Shown here: piece by piece, positions 26,209 to 34,765 of the stretch
How positions within the stretch are numbered: the first letter of the stretch is position 1
Layout: each line of letters begins with the position of its first letter
Assembly: GCA_965204235.1 (NCBI GenBank)
Contig: OZ241979.1
Location: forward strand, 992,001-1,056,000
Origin: JAJDTQ01 sp965204235
GTDB taxonomy: Bacteria; Desulfobacterota; Binatia; UBA9968; JAJDTQ01
Direction of reading: 5' to 3'
DNA length: 64,000 nt
Position numbers and translations under genes: made by a program
Notes under the pieces: generated by a model
Told to the model about the DNA's origin: nothing
The model's database searches: none
What the model saw: the letters and a program-made list of their open reading frames with translations, nothing else

Positions 26209-26727
26209 TCGTCTCTCCCTTCGAAATCCATGGCATGGGGGACTGCCCCGCCCCGCAGCAGTTTCCCGCCTACGGTTCCAGGTTCCTGCCGACTCAGGAA
26301 GGCTCCTAACACAGGCTCGCGAACATTTCGAGCTTCGAGGCGCCGGGCAGGCATGGAACCGAGCGGCGACGGATTCCCATGACTCCGACCGCCTCCACGC
26401 ACCACTCTGGGAAACCCTGAACCATCGAGCCACGGATGGGGGACTTCCCTCACCCCGACCCTCTCTCACCCTGACCCTCTGATACCCCGTTCGTCCTGAG
26501 CGGATACCCCCGTTCGCCCTGAGCGTAGCGAAGCGAAGTCGAAGGACGCGCTCTCCCTCCAGGAGACGGAAACGGGCGGAAAACGAGGTGTTTTCGGGGG
26601 TTTCTTACCTCCCTTTTTCGTTGGGGAATCGGAGGGGGCGACGGGCGGCCTGGGTCAGGGGACGGCGTGCGGGTCGCGGCGCAGGGGGTGGGTGGAGGTG
26701 CTGCTGGCGGTCCAGGTGCGGCCCTGG
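26209..26727. repeat. intergenic region with one dispersed-repeat copy
   Basis: The part near UbiD (26209-26430) shows nothing recognisable. A partial and a full copy of the dispersed repeat lie at about 26480-26560, with CCTGAGCG present twice. An AAAAC/GTTTT stem around 26577-26603 followed by pyrimidine-rich sequence may be a weak terminator. No coding sequence supported. Confidence 0.5.
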
Positions 26728-26919
26728 TCAGGTCTGTCGGCGGATGATCTCCTGCACAGCCCGGCCCGACCATCTGCTTCGACGTCCCGGTCCGGGCCGG
26801 CCCCAGGCGTTCAGGATCCGATCGATTGCGGCCGGAGCCAGGTAGCCCGGTGAGTGGAAGTTGTAGAGGACCTTGACCGATGGCCACCATTTCCTGGCGC
26901 CGCGGTCGGTCATGCGCAT
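26728..26919 (-). CDS. small ORF, possible serine-recombinase-domain remnant
   Basis: A 63-residue open frame starting 1 base after the stop of the preceding gene. The C-terminal half (IDRILNAWGRPGPGRRSRWS, then GRAVQEII) loosely resembles the LN-x2-G-x-P-x-P-x-G-x-RWS-x3-V-x2-IL pattern of the recombinase domain of large serine recombinases. Only about 40 residues match, so it may be a fragment or coincidence. Its position suggests co-transcription with the toxin-fragment pair upstream. Confidence 0.35.
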   Translation of the reverse strand: MRMTDRGARKWWPSVKVLYNFHSPGYLAPAAIDRILNAWGRPGPGRRSRWSGRAVQEIIRRQT

Positions 26920-26920
26920 G

Positions 26921-27223
26921 TTACTGGTCGTCGGATCCGTTGGCGTCGCGGGCGGCGAAGAACCAGGGGAACTTGGCGCGGCGCTGGTCTTCGGGCATGT
27001 CGAGGTAGGCGAGGAACTCGTCGTCGGGCATGGCCTTGAGTTCTTCCATGAGGCGGACGTTCTCGGGGTGCTCTCGCAGGTAGGCGTTGGTGAGGTCCTG
27101 ATCCCGCATCCGCTCCGCCAGGCCGGGAGAGGGGTTCGTGCCGAACTCGTGTTTGTGCTCCTCCCACCACTTCCTCAATTCCAACACCTGGGCTCTTTGT
27201 TCCTCGGTCAGGTCGGGCCTCAC
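26921..27223 (-). CDS. small acidic protein coupled to an ADP-ribosyltransferase fragment (immunity candidate)
   Basis: A 100-residue, strongly charged, mostly helical protein with a GTG start that overlaps the stop of the upstream ADP-ribosyltransferase frame (GTGA) and an excellent AAGGAGG Shine-Dalgarno. Motifs such as EEHKHEFG and MPDDEFLAYLDMPEDQRR give no family. In polymorphic toxin loci the small gene immediately after the toxin end usually encodes the immunity protein; that is the inference here. Confidence 0.6.
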   Translation of the reverse strand: MRPDLTEEQRAQVLELRKWWEEHKHEFGTNPSPGLAERMRDQDLTNAYLREHPENVRLMEELKAMPDDEFLAYLDMPEDQRRAKFPWFFAARDANGSDDQ

Positions 27224-27561
27224 GGGATCACCTCCTTCAACCAGAAGGTGACAGTATCATTATCGCCGCGGCGCATGTCAAGGACCTCGAAGGGAGTTCC
27301 CGGGGGGAAGAGGACTTCGTCTTCGGCGCGGTTCTCGGCGAAGTCGGCCATGTGGCTGCCCCTGGATTTCTGCCCGGCGTCGGGCTTTTTCACGATGATG
27401 GTGTGCGGCCCCTGGTAGGTCTCCCTGGGGGTGGCGGTGGTGGACGTGAAGGCGGGGTCGGAGACGATGCTGCCTCTCTTGTCGGTGGCTTCGTATGCCC
27501 GGGTGTATTGCAGGAGGATGTGGGGCGGCAGCTCGGTCCCCCGGAAGACTTGGCCGGAGGG
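27220..27561 (-). pseudogene. ADP-ribosyltransferase toxin domain, N-terminally truncated
   Basis: A 113-codon open frame with no start codon, bounded upstream by a TAG at 27564-27562. It holds the three elements of an R-S-E class mono-ADP-ribosyltransferase: the Arg in SGQVFRGTELPPH, the S-T-T strand in DPAFTSTTATP and the acidic AEDEVLFPPGTPFEV. About 100 bases separate it from nth, so its N-terminal part has been lost or frameshifted. It probably derives from the C-terminal toxin domain of a secreted effector acting on a target protein with NAD. Confidence 0.7.
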
Positions 27562-27663
27562 CTACGAGTTCGGGGGCGGTGAGGTTGTGGCGCTGGGCGC
27601 TGTGAGGGCGAGTGCACAGCGAACAAAGATGATGTCCGGCGCGAAAGTCGGGAGCCTGCATCG

Positions 27664-28329
27664 TCAAAGCGCAGACCCCGCGGGACCGGACGCCGGTTCC
27701 GGCGTCTTGTCCGGGAACTCGCACAGGTCGGCGATGAAGCAGGTCGGGCATTCGGGCTTGCGGGCCTTGCAGACGTAGCGGCCGTGGAGGATGAGCCAGT
27801 GGTGGGCGTCCTTGCGGAACTCCCGGGGGGTGAGGCGGGTCAGGCGCTGCTCGACTTCCAGGGGCGTCTTGCCGCGGGCCAGGCGGGTGCGGTTGGCCAC
27901 GCGGAAGATGTGGGTGTCCACCGCGATGGCGGGTTGGCCGAAGGCGGTGTTGAGGATGACGTTGGCGGTCTTTCGGCCCACGCCGGGCAGGGCCTCCAGG
28001 GCCTCGCGGCTGCGGGGGACCTGGCCGCCGTGTTGGTCCATGAGGATGCGGCAGGTCTTGATGATGTTCTCGGCCTTGCTGTTGAAGAGGCCGATGGTGC
28101 GGATGTAGCGTTTGAGCCCGTCCGTCCCCAGCGCGAAGATCTGTCCAGGGGTGTTGGCCACCGGGAACAGCTCCGCGGTGGCCTTGTTGACGCTCACGTC
28201 CGTGGCCTGGGCCGACAGCACCACCGCCACCAGCAACTCGAAGGGATCGATCCAGTCGAGCTCGGTCTCGGGACTGGGGTTGCGTTCCCGGAGGCGGTTG
28301 TAGATGGCGGTGCGTTTCTGCCTGTTCAT
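27664..28329 (-). CDS. nth: endonuclease III
   Basis: A 221-residue DNA glycosylase/AP lyase of base excision repair. It has the helix-hairpin-helix with catalytic Lys in EALPGVGRKTANV, the catalytic Asp in AVDTHIFRVANR and the C-terminal [4Fe-4S] cluster ligands C-x6-C-x2-C-x5-C in CKARKPECPTCFIADLC. The start at 28329 has GAGGGGAAG upstream; the frame continues upstream but not with family sequence. Length is normal for Nth. Confidence 0.95.
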   Translation of the reverse strand: MNRQKRTAIYNRLRERNPSPETELDWIDPFELLVAVVLSAQATDVSVNKATAELFPVANTPGQIFALGTDGLKRYIRTIGLFNSKAENIIKTCRILMDQHGGQVPRSREALEALPGVGRKTANVILNTAFGQPAIAVDTHIFRVANRTRLARGKTPLEVEQRLTRLTPREFRKDAHHWLILHGRYVCKARKPECPTCFIADLCEFPDKTPEPASGPAGSAL

Positions 28330-28408
28330 CTTCCCCTCACTCCCAACTGCGGCGTTCGCCCTGCCATGCGGCCGGGAACCGGCGCCGCGCCGTGAGTTCA
28401 TATTTCCG

Positions 28409-29773
28409 TCACCTCGGTCCGCGGACGGGCCTCTGGCCATCGCCGCCGCTCAGGTCGACGCCCGTGCCGTGCGGATCACCCGCGCCGCCGCCAAGACGAC
28501 TCCACGGTCCCACCAGGAGGCTCGTGGCCGCGGCGGAGACCGCCACCAGGCCCAGCAACAACCACAGCACGCCGGCGTAGCTGCCGTACCAGTCGTAGAT
28601 GGCGCCGGCCACGGTGGGGCCGGCGAAGCTGCCCCACATGTAGAAGAAGCTCATGTTCCCGCGGATGGCGCCGAAGCGCCTGCGCCCGAAGAAGTCGCTC
28701 ACCGCGGCCCACACCACAGGGATGGACGCATCCAGCACGGAGAAGAGGGCCGCGAACAGCCACGAGCCCCACAGGGCGTCGCTCCACATGAGCGGCAGGA
28801 CGGCGAGGAACGAGAGCGCCATGCACCGGGTCACCAGGCGCATCTTGTTGGTCTGGTCGGCGACCCACCCGAGGACGAAGTGGGCCACGATGTTCATGAA
28901 GGCGAACCCCGACAGCAGGAACGCGGCCCCCTGCGGGGTCATGCCCTTCCACACCATCAACGGCACGAAGTGCACGATGACGATGGTGTAGGCGGCGCTC
29001 CGGGCGGTCATCCACAGGACGAATAGCCAGAACACCGAGGTGCGCATGGCACCGCGCACGGTGTAGTCCGGCTCCGGGCGGGACTCCGGCGCGGGCCGTC
29101 CCGGAGTCGCGTCTCGTCCCGCGGCAGGCGTCGGCGCGACGTCCCCGTCCGGCGGCAGGCCCATGCTCTCGGGCGACGGGCGGATCCCCAGGGTCAGCGG
29201 CGCTCCCACCACCAGGAACAGGCAGCCCGTGAGCGCCGCGGCCGTGCGCCAGCCCCAGGCGTGGAGGGCCAGTGCCAACAGGGGCGTGATCAGGACGCCG
29301 CCGATGGGCATGGCGGCGCTGAGGCAGGTCAACGCCCGGGCGCGATAGCGGGTGAACCACCGGGTGATGAGCACCGCGGGGGCGTGCACGAAGCCGGGGA
29401 TGAAGGCCAGGGAGACCACCCCGACGTAAACGGCCACGAAGCCGGCATAGCCGCCTACGTTGGCAAGCAGGATGTAGCCCACGCCGCACAGCAGGGTGGC
29501 GGCGAGGATGACGGGCTTGGCGCCGAAGCGGTCGATGAGCCAACCCGCCAGCGGACCCTCGATGGCCCCTTCGGCCCGGGCCAGGGAGAAGGCAAAGGAG
29601 GTAGCCGCCCGGTTGATGCCCAACTCGGCGCTGACGGGCAGGAAGAAGACCGTGAAGCCGAACCCGTGGACCCCGCCGCCGAGGGTGCGGATGAGGGACA
29701 ACAGCCCCACCATCCGCCAGCCGTAGTAGAGCTCCGACAGCCGGCGGAACGGGCCGCCGTGCGCTTGCGTCAT
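28409..29773 (-). CDS. major facilitator superfamily transporter
   Basis: A 454-residue MFS permease of the monocarboxylate/oxalate-formate antiporter type, with twelve hydrophobic segments. It starts LSELYYGWRMVGLLSLIRTLGGG; GWLIDRFGAKPVILAAT is the loop 2-3 motif and a hydrophilic central loop lies at about 210-245. It follows the Mo-hydroxylase large subunit by 40 bases, so it may import that enzyme's substrate. A TTG two codons upstream (29779) is an alternative start. Confidence 0.85.
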   Translation of the reverse strand: MTQAHGGPFRRLSELYYGWRMVGLLSLIRTLGGGVHGFGFTVFFLPVSAELGINRAATSFAFSLARAEGAIEGPLAGWLIDRFGAKPVILAATLLCGVGYILLANVGGYAGFVAVYVGVVSLAFIPGFVHAPAVLITRWFTRYRARALTCLSAAMPIGGVLITPLLALALHAWGWRTAAALTGCLFLVVGAPLTLGIRPSPESMGLPPDGDVAPTPAAGRDATPGRPAPESRPEPDYTVRGAMRTSVFWLFVLWMTARSAAYTIVIVHFVPLMVWKGMTPQGAAFLLSGFAFMNIVAHFVLGWVADQTNKMRLVTRCMALSFLAVLPLMWSDALWGSWLFAALFSVLDASIPVVWAAVSDFFGRRRFGAIRGNMSFFYMWGSFAGPTVAGAIYDWYGSYAGVLWLLLGLVAVSAAATSLLVGPWSRLGGGAGDPHGTGVDLSGGDGQRPVRGPR

Positions 29774-29812
29774 GGGCAAGGGGCCACGCGCCCGGGGTTC
29801 GCCGCCCCGGGC

Positions 29813-32098
29813 CTACTTGCCGGCTTCCCGGAGCGCCCGCAGCACGTTCTCGGGGCTCAGGGGCAGCTTGTGGATGCGCACTCCGGTGGCGTTGCAGATG
29901 GCGTTGGCGATGCACGCCATGGGCGGCACCGAGCCGATCTCCCCGGCGCCCTTGGTGCCGTAGGGTCCGGCCCCGGGATAGCCCGGAACGGTGACCGCCT
30001 CGATGCGCGGCAGCATGTTGACGGTCGGCATCAGGTAATCGACGAACGTGGGGTTCAGGGTCCGCCCCTGCTCGTCGTGGACCACCTGTTCGCACAAGGC
30101 TTGGCCCAGGCTCATGGCCGCGGCGCCTTCGATCTGTCCGTCCACCGCCTTGGGGTGCACCACGAACCCCACGTCGTGGACGGCCACGTACTTCAGCACC
30201 TTCACGTTGCCGGTGTCCGTGTCCACCTCCACCATGGCCGCGTGGGTGGTGAAAGGCTGGGAGCTTCCCCGGGCGCGTTCGTCGGCCTGGGACGCCTTGG
30301 AGTCGAAGTAGCCCCGGCCGATGACGTCGCCGATCTCGTTGTGGGCCGCGGTGGCCACCGATGCCAGCCGCACGGACCGGTCCGGCACGCCCTTCACCCG
30401 GATCTGCCGGTCCCGGATCTCCAGGTCCTCCGGGCTCGCTTCCAATTGGGACGCGGCCATGCGCAGGATCTGGTTGCGGGCGTCTTCCGCGGCCAGCTTG
30501 ACCGCGTTGCCGGACACCAGCATGGAGCGGCTGCCCACGGTGCCGGCGTCCCAGGGGCTGGCGTCGGTATCCACGTTCAGCACGGTGACGTCGTCCGTGG
30601 GGATGCCCAACTCCTCGGCCACGATCATGGGGATGCCGAAGCGGGCCGCGGTGCCGTAATCGACCTTGCCGATGTGCACCGTGGCCGAACCGTCCTCGTT
30701 GACCTTCACCACCGCGCCGCCGCCGGGACCCGCGCCTTCGATCCACGCGCCGGTGGCGAACCCGATGCCCTGGTTCTCCCCGAGCTTCACCTTGCCCCAG
30801 CCGATCTTCTCCGCGGCGATGCGCAGGGTCTCGCCCAGGGAGCTGTCCCGCAGCTTGGGAACGCCCACGATGCCGTCCCCGGCCTGGGGCGCGTTCTTGA
30901 GGCGGAACTCGATGGGGTCCATGCCCAGCCTGGCGGCGATGGAGTCCATGTGGGACTCCAGGGCGAACGCGGCCTGGGGTCCGCCCGGGCCGCGCACCGG
31001 GCCGCACACCTGCTTGTTGGTATAGACCGTGTAGCCCTCCATGCGGATGTGGGGAACCCGGTACCAGCCGCCCACCATCTGGGTGCACCGGCCCCCGGCC
31101 TGGTTGCCGAAGCCGGAGTAGCCGCCGGCGTCGTACACCACCTTGCCCCTGCGGGCCACCAGCGTGCCGTCCTTCCGGACCCCGCTCTCGATCCACATCT
31201 TGGCGCCGGACCGGATGGTGGTGGAGACGGTCTCCTCGGCCTTGTCCAGCACGATCATCACCGGCTGGCCCGCGGTCAGGGCCAGCAGCGCGCAGACGGG
31301 CTCCAGCCCGGCGCTGGAGGTGACCCCGCTGCCCTTGCCGCCGAATCCGCCGCCGATGTCCGTGGAGATGACCCGCACGCGATTCAGCGGCAACCCCAGG
31401 AGGGCGGCGACCTCCGTGCGCACCGGGAACGGCGCCTGGGCGTTGGCCCACACCGTGACGCGCCCGTCCTCCTCGGGCCGGGCCGCGGCAATGCGCGGCT
31501 CCAGGTACTGGGGGTGGATCATCCTGGTCTCGTACGCCTCGGCCACCACCAGGTCGGCTTCCGCCATGGCCTTGTCGGCGTCGCCCATGTCCACCACCGC
31601 GTAGCCGCACACGTTCTTGACGTCGGCGCCTTCCGGGAGGTTCCCGGGCAGCGGCATGTCCTCGTGGATCGTGGGCGCCGAAGGCTCCATGGCCGCTTCC
31701 GGGTCCACCACCACCGGCAGCGGCTCGTAAGCGACCTCGATCTTCCTCAGGGCTTCCCTGACCAGGGCCGGGCTGTCCGCGGCCACCGCGGCCACCGGGT
31801 CGCCCATGTAGCGCACCCGGTCCCGGGCGAGGATGTAGCGGTCGATACAGGAGCGGCCGTAGCGCACGTCCGGCGCGTCCGCCGCGGTCACCACCGCGCG
31901 CACCCCGGGCAGGGCCCTGGCCGCGGCGGTGTCGATGCGGAGGATCCTGGCGTGGGCGTGCTCGCTCCGCAGCACGCCGCCGTGGAGGGCGTCGGGGAGG
32001 TTCAGGTCGATGCCGTAGATGCCCTTGCCCACCACGCGCTCCACCCCGCCCATGCGGGGCATGTTGGTCCCCAGGACCGTGTGTGCAGCCTTTGCCAT
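29813..32098 (-). CDS. xanthine dehydrogenase-family molybdopterin-binding subunit (cluster 1)
   Basis: A 761-residue large subunit of a molybdenum hydroxylase. Seen: the N-terminal KGIYGIDLNLPDALHGGVLRS domain, the Mo-cofactor loop DIGGGFGGKGSG, GPVRGPGGPQAAFALES and the catalytic Glu in KGAGEIGSVPP near the C-terminus. The AYxCSFR loop of form I CO dehydrogenase is absent, so it hydroxylates an organic (often N-heterocyclic or aldehyde) substrate rather than CO. Third gene of a FAD subunit - 2Fe-2S subunit - Mo subunit operon. Confidence 0.9.
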   Translation of the reverse strand: MAKAAHTVLGTNMPRMGGVERVVGKGIYGIDLNLPDALHGGVLRSEHAHARILRIDTAAARALPGVRAVVTAADAPDVRYGRSCIDRYILARDRVRYMGDPVAAVAADSPALVREALRKIEVAYEPLPVVVDPEAAMEPSAPTIHEDMPLPGNLPEGADVKNVCGYAVVDMGDADKAMAEADLVVAEAYETRMIHPQYLEPRIAAARPEEDGRVTVWANAQAPFPVRTEVAALLGLPLNRVRVISTDIGGGFGGKGSGVTSSAGLEPVCALLALTAGQPVMIVLDKAEETVSTTIRSGAKMWIESGVRKDGTLVARRGKVVYDAGGYSGFGNQAGGRCTQMVGGWYRVPHIRMEGYTVYTNKQVCGPVRGPGGPQAAFALESHMDSIAARLGMDPIEFRLKNAPQAGDGIVGVPKLRDSSLGETLRIAAEKIGWGKVKLGENQGIGFATGAWIEGAGPGGGAVVKVNEDGSATVHIGKVDYGTAARFGIPMIVAEELGIPTDDVTVLNVDTDASPWDAGTVGSRSMLVSGNAVKLAAEDARNQILRMAASQLEASPEDLEIRDRQIRVKGVPDRSVRLASVATAAHNEIGDVIGRGYFDSKASQADERARGSSQPFTTHAAMVEVDTDTGNVKVLKYVAVHDVGFVVHPKAVDGQIEGAAAMSLGQALCEQVVHDEQGRTLNPTFVDYLMPTVNMLPRIEAVTVPGYPGAGPYGTKGAGEIGSVPPMACIANAICNATGVRIHKLPLSPENVLRALREAGK

Positions 32099-32102
32099 GC
32101 TC

Positions 32103-32579
32103 CTAACTCCTTCCCTCGAGTTGCCTGGCGGCCAGTTCCACGGCGTCGAAGATCTTGGTGTAGCCCGTGCACCGGCAGATGTTGCCGGAGATGGCCTCCT
32201 CCACCTCCTCCGCGGAGGGGTGCGGCGAGCGGTCGAGCAGCGCCTTGACCGACACGATGAAGCCCGGCGTGCAGTAGCCGCACTGCACCGCGCCGGTGTC
32301 GATGAACGCCTGCTGCACCGGGTGGAGCCGGTCGCCGTCGGCGATGCCCTCCACCGTGACGACGTCGGTCCCCGCGGCGTCCGCTCCCAGGACCACGCAG
32401 GAGTTCACCGGCTTGCCGTCCATGAGGACGGTGCACGCGCCGCACTCCCCGGTATTGCAGCAGAGCTTGACGCCCTTGTAGCCCAGGGTGTCGCGCAGGA
32501 AGTCCACCAGCGCCGCGGCGGGCTCCAGCGCGGCCGTGTGGGTCTTGCCGTTGACCGTGAGGGTAATCTCCAGACTCAT
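32103..32579 (-). CDS. Mo-hydroxylase [2Fe-2S] subunit (cluster 1)
   Basis: A 158-residue iron-sulfur subunit. It has the plant-ferredoxin-like cluster CCNTGECGACTVL, then the second cluster CGYCTPGF with CRCTGY. AGGAGG precedes the ATG at 32579 and the gene ends 4 bases before the Mo-subunit gene. It passes electrons from the Mo site to the FAD subunit encoded just upstream. Confidence 0.93.
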   Translation of the reverse strand: MSLEITLTVNGKTHTAALEPAAALVDFLRDTLGYKGVKLCCNTGECGACTVLMDGKPVNSCVVLGADAAGTDVVTVEGIADGDRLHPVQQAFIDTGAVQCGYCTPGFIVSVKALLDRSPHPSAEEVEEAISGNICRCTGYTKIFDAVELAARQLEGRS

Positions 32580-32590
32580 ATGCTGCCTCC

Positions 32591-33469
32591 TCAGGACCCG
32601 TCCCCGGACGGGCCCGTGGTGATCGCGCGCCAGCACTGCTCCAGCCCCCGGCGGGTGAGGGCTTCCACGATCCAGCCGCGGTACTCGCCGCTGCTGCGCT
32701 GGTCGGTAATGGGACTCGATTCGGAAGCCGCCACCGCGCCCGCTTCCTTCCACAGGTCGGGGTCCGGCGCCTTGCCCCGCACCAGCGCCTCGGTCCTGGC
32801 GGCGCGGATGGGCGTGGGCGCCACCGCCCCCAGGCCGATGCGCACGTCGTCCAGGGCGGTCTTGTCCGCGTTGGGAGTCGCCATCACCGCAACCCCCACC
32901 ATGGCGATGTCCATGGGACCGCGCACCGCGTGCTTGAGGTACACGGCCTCGCTCCCCGCCTCCGGGAACGGCACGTTCACGCCCGTGAGCAGCCCCCTGG
33001 CCCCCAGGCTGGTCTGGCCGGGGCCGCGGAAGAAGGCGCTGAAGGGTTCGGTCCAGGCGCCGTCCGAGAAGGCCATCTCCGCCTGGGCTTCGAGCGCCAG
33101 CAGCGGCGCCAGCGTCTCGCCGGAAGGAGAGGCCCGGCAGACGTTGCCGCCGATGGTGGCGGTGTTGCGGATCTGGAGCGAGGCGAACTGGTGCGCCGCC
33201 TGCCACAGCAGCGGCAGCCGCTCGCGCACCAAGTCGCTCTCCTCGATCTCGTGGATGGTCGCCAGCGGGCCGATGTGGACGCCGCCGCCGTTCTCTCGGA
33301 TGGAGTCCAGTCCGGGGATGCGCTTGATGTTCACCAGGCAATCCGGCTCCTCCTTGTACTTGACGTCCACCATCACGTCGGTGCCGCCGGCGATGACCTC
33401 GGCTCGGTCGCCGTATTGGTCCAGGACGGAAAGCGCCTCGCTCACGGTCTTGGGCTCGAAGTAATCCAT
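32591..33469 (-). CDS. Mo-hydroxylase FAD-binding subunit (cluster 1)
   Basis: A 292-residue CoxM-type subunit. FAD-binding motifs are VIAGGTDVMVDVK near residue 25 and TIGGNVCRASPSG near 110, with the standard CO dehydrogenase flavoprotein C-terminal domain after about 175. First gene of the trio; 11 bases separate it from the [2Fe-2S] gene. Confidence 0.9.
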   Translation of the reverse strand: MDYFEPKTVSEALSVLDQYGDRAEVIAGGTDVMVDVKYKEEPDCLVNIKRIPGLDSIRENGGGVHIGPLATIHEIEESDLVRERLPLLWQAAHQFASLQIRNTATIGGNVCRASPSGETLAPLLALEAQAEMAFSDGAWTEPFSAFFRGPGQTSLGARGLLTGVNVPFPEAGSEAVYLKHAVRGPMDIAMVGVAVMATPNADKTALDDVRIGLGAVAPTPIRAARTEALVRGKAPDPDLWKEAGAVAASESSPITDQRSSGEYRGWIVEALTRRGLEQCWRAITTGPSGDGS

Positions 33470-33688
33470 GGTGGTACTCCCCCTGCGGTCTTGGAGAACG
33501 CGCCTTCGCGCGCGGTTCTGCCGCTTCTCTTAGCCCAGTCGCCGGGGGGATGGCAAGACGCGGCCACGGCCGGGCGGCCTTCGGCCCGTTCCTGCAACGG
33601 CAGCCGCGGCCTCCGTTCGTACCGCCCCGAGGCCCGCCCGCAACGTCCGCGCGCCTGAGGAGGGGTCCTTGCCGCGCGTCCCTCCGGG

Positions 33689-34726
33689 TCACATGCCGAA
33701 GAGCCGCATGGCGTTGCCGCCGAGGATCTTCTCCTTGTCGTCGTCGGAGATCCCGTCGAGCTCCCGGACCATGCGGACGGTGCCCTCCTTCCAGGTGCCC
33801 GAAGGGTCGTTGTGGGGGTAGTCGCTGCCGACAGTGAGGTTGTGGTCCTTCCAGAAATCGCAGGCGTAGCGGACGGAGGTCTCCGCGGCAAAGGCCGACA
33901 CCCAGATCTGGCTGAAGAACTCGCTGGGGGCCTTGCCGAGCTTCCGGCGGCCGTTGGGGTCCATGTCCAAGCGGTTCATCAGCCAGGGCACGAAGGCGGC
34001 GGAGCCCTCCACGAAGCAGATCCGGAGCTTGGGGAACTCCTTGAGCGCGCCGCGCAGGATCAGGCTTCCCATATCCACGATGTAGCGGAAGGGGAACGCC
34101 AGCAGGAACGGCAAGGCGTTGTCGTCGGCTTCCAGGAACAGTTGCTCGATGCCCACCAGGGCCGGATTGGGGTGGCCCTGGCGGTCGGACGCGGTGTCGT
34201 GCACCAGGATGGGGACGTCGAGCCGGCACGCCTTGTCGTAGAACGGCCAGAGCCGCTCCGCCCCCAGGTTGGCGTCCTCGAAGCCGCCCATGAACTTCAC
34301 CGCCTTGAGCCCCAGGGCGTGGACCATCCGCTCCAGCTCCTTGCAGGACTCTTCCACGTCCGGCAGGAACACCCAGCCCACGCCGATGTAGCGTTCCGGA
34401 TGGGCGCACTCCTCCAGGTCCCGGGCCACCGCGTCGTTGTAGCGCCGGGCCAGCTCGCACCCCAGGTCCCGGTCCCAGGTGTACAGCAGCTCCCGGTTCT
34501 CCGGTATGAGCACGTGCTTGTCGAACCCCTCGAAGTCGGCTTGCTGCACGCGGGTGTCCAGGTCCCAGCGGCCCTTGGGGGCCTGGTCCTTGATGAGTGT
34601 GCCGTCCGGCAGCACCGACTTGACCTCGTCGCCGTCGCGCACCACCCGCGGCGACTCGGGGTAGCGCTCGCCGATCCCCTCCAGGAACCTCACCGGGAAA
34701 TAGTGGGTGTCGCAGTCGATGTACAT
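33689..34726 (-). CDS. amidohydrolase-2 (ACMSD-like) metal-dependent hydrolase/decarboxylase
   Basis: A 345-residue TIM-barrel amidohydrolase: N-terminal metal motif IDCDTHYFP, barrel His in ILVHDTASDRQGHPNP, FVEGSAAFVPWLMNRLD and catalytic Asp in GSDYPHNDPSGTWKEG. This family hydrolyses C-N bonds or decarboxylates aromatic acids. Neighbouring Mo-hydroxylase and alcohol dehydrogenase genes suggest a shared degradation pathway. Confidence 0.88.
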   Translation of the reverse strand: MYIDCDTHYFPVRFLEGIGERYPESPRVVRDGDEVKSVLPDGTLIKDQAPKGRWDLDTRVQQADFEGFDKHVLIPENRELLYTWDRDLGCELARRYNDAVARDLEECAHPERYIGVGWVFLPDVEESCKELERMVHALGLKAVKFMGGFEDANLGAERLWPFYDKACRLDVPILVHDTASDRQGHPNPALVGIEQLFLEADDNALPFLLAFPFRYIVDMGSLILRGALKEFPKLRICFVEGSAAFVPWLMNRLDMDPNGRRKLGKAPSEFFSQIWVSAFAAETSVRYACDFWKDHNLTVGSDYPHNDPSGTWKEGTVRMVRELDGISDDDKEKILGGNAMRLFGM

Positions 34727-34765
34727 GAGCCGTCCTCGTTCGAGTTTCGGGGCGCCGGGCCTCCC

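Noticed and set aside
28476..31610. A 1044-codon minus-strand and a 995-codon plus-strand open frame over the MFS and Mo-hydroxylase genes
   Set aside because: Low-complexity translations without family motifs, overlapping genes with clear signatures; typical GC-rich shadows.
29813..33469. CO dehydrogenase (coxMSL)
   Set aside because: The large subunit lacks the AYxCSFR active-site loop of form I CODH, so only the general Mo-hydroxylase family is claimed.
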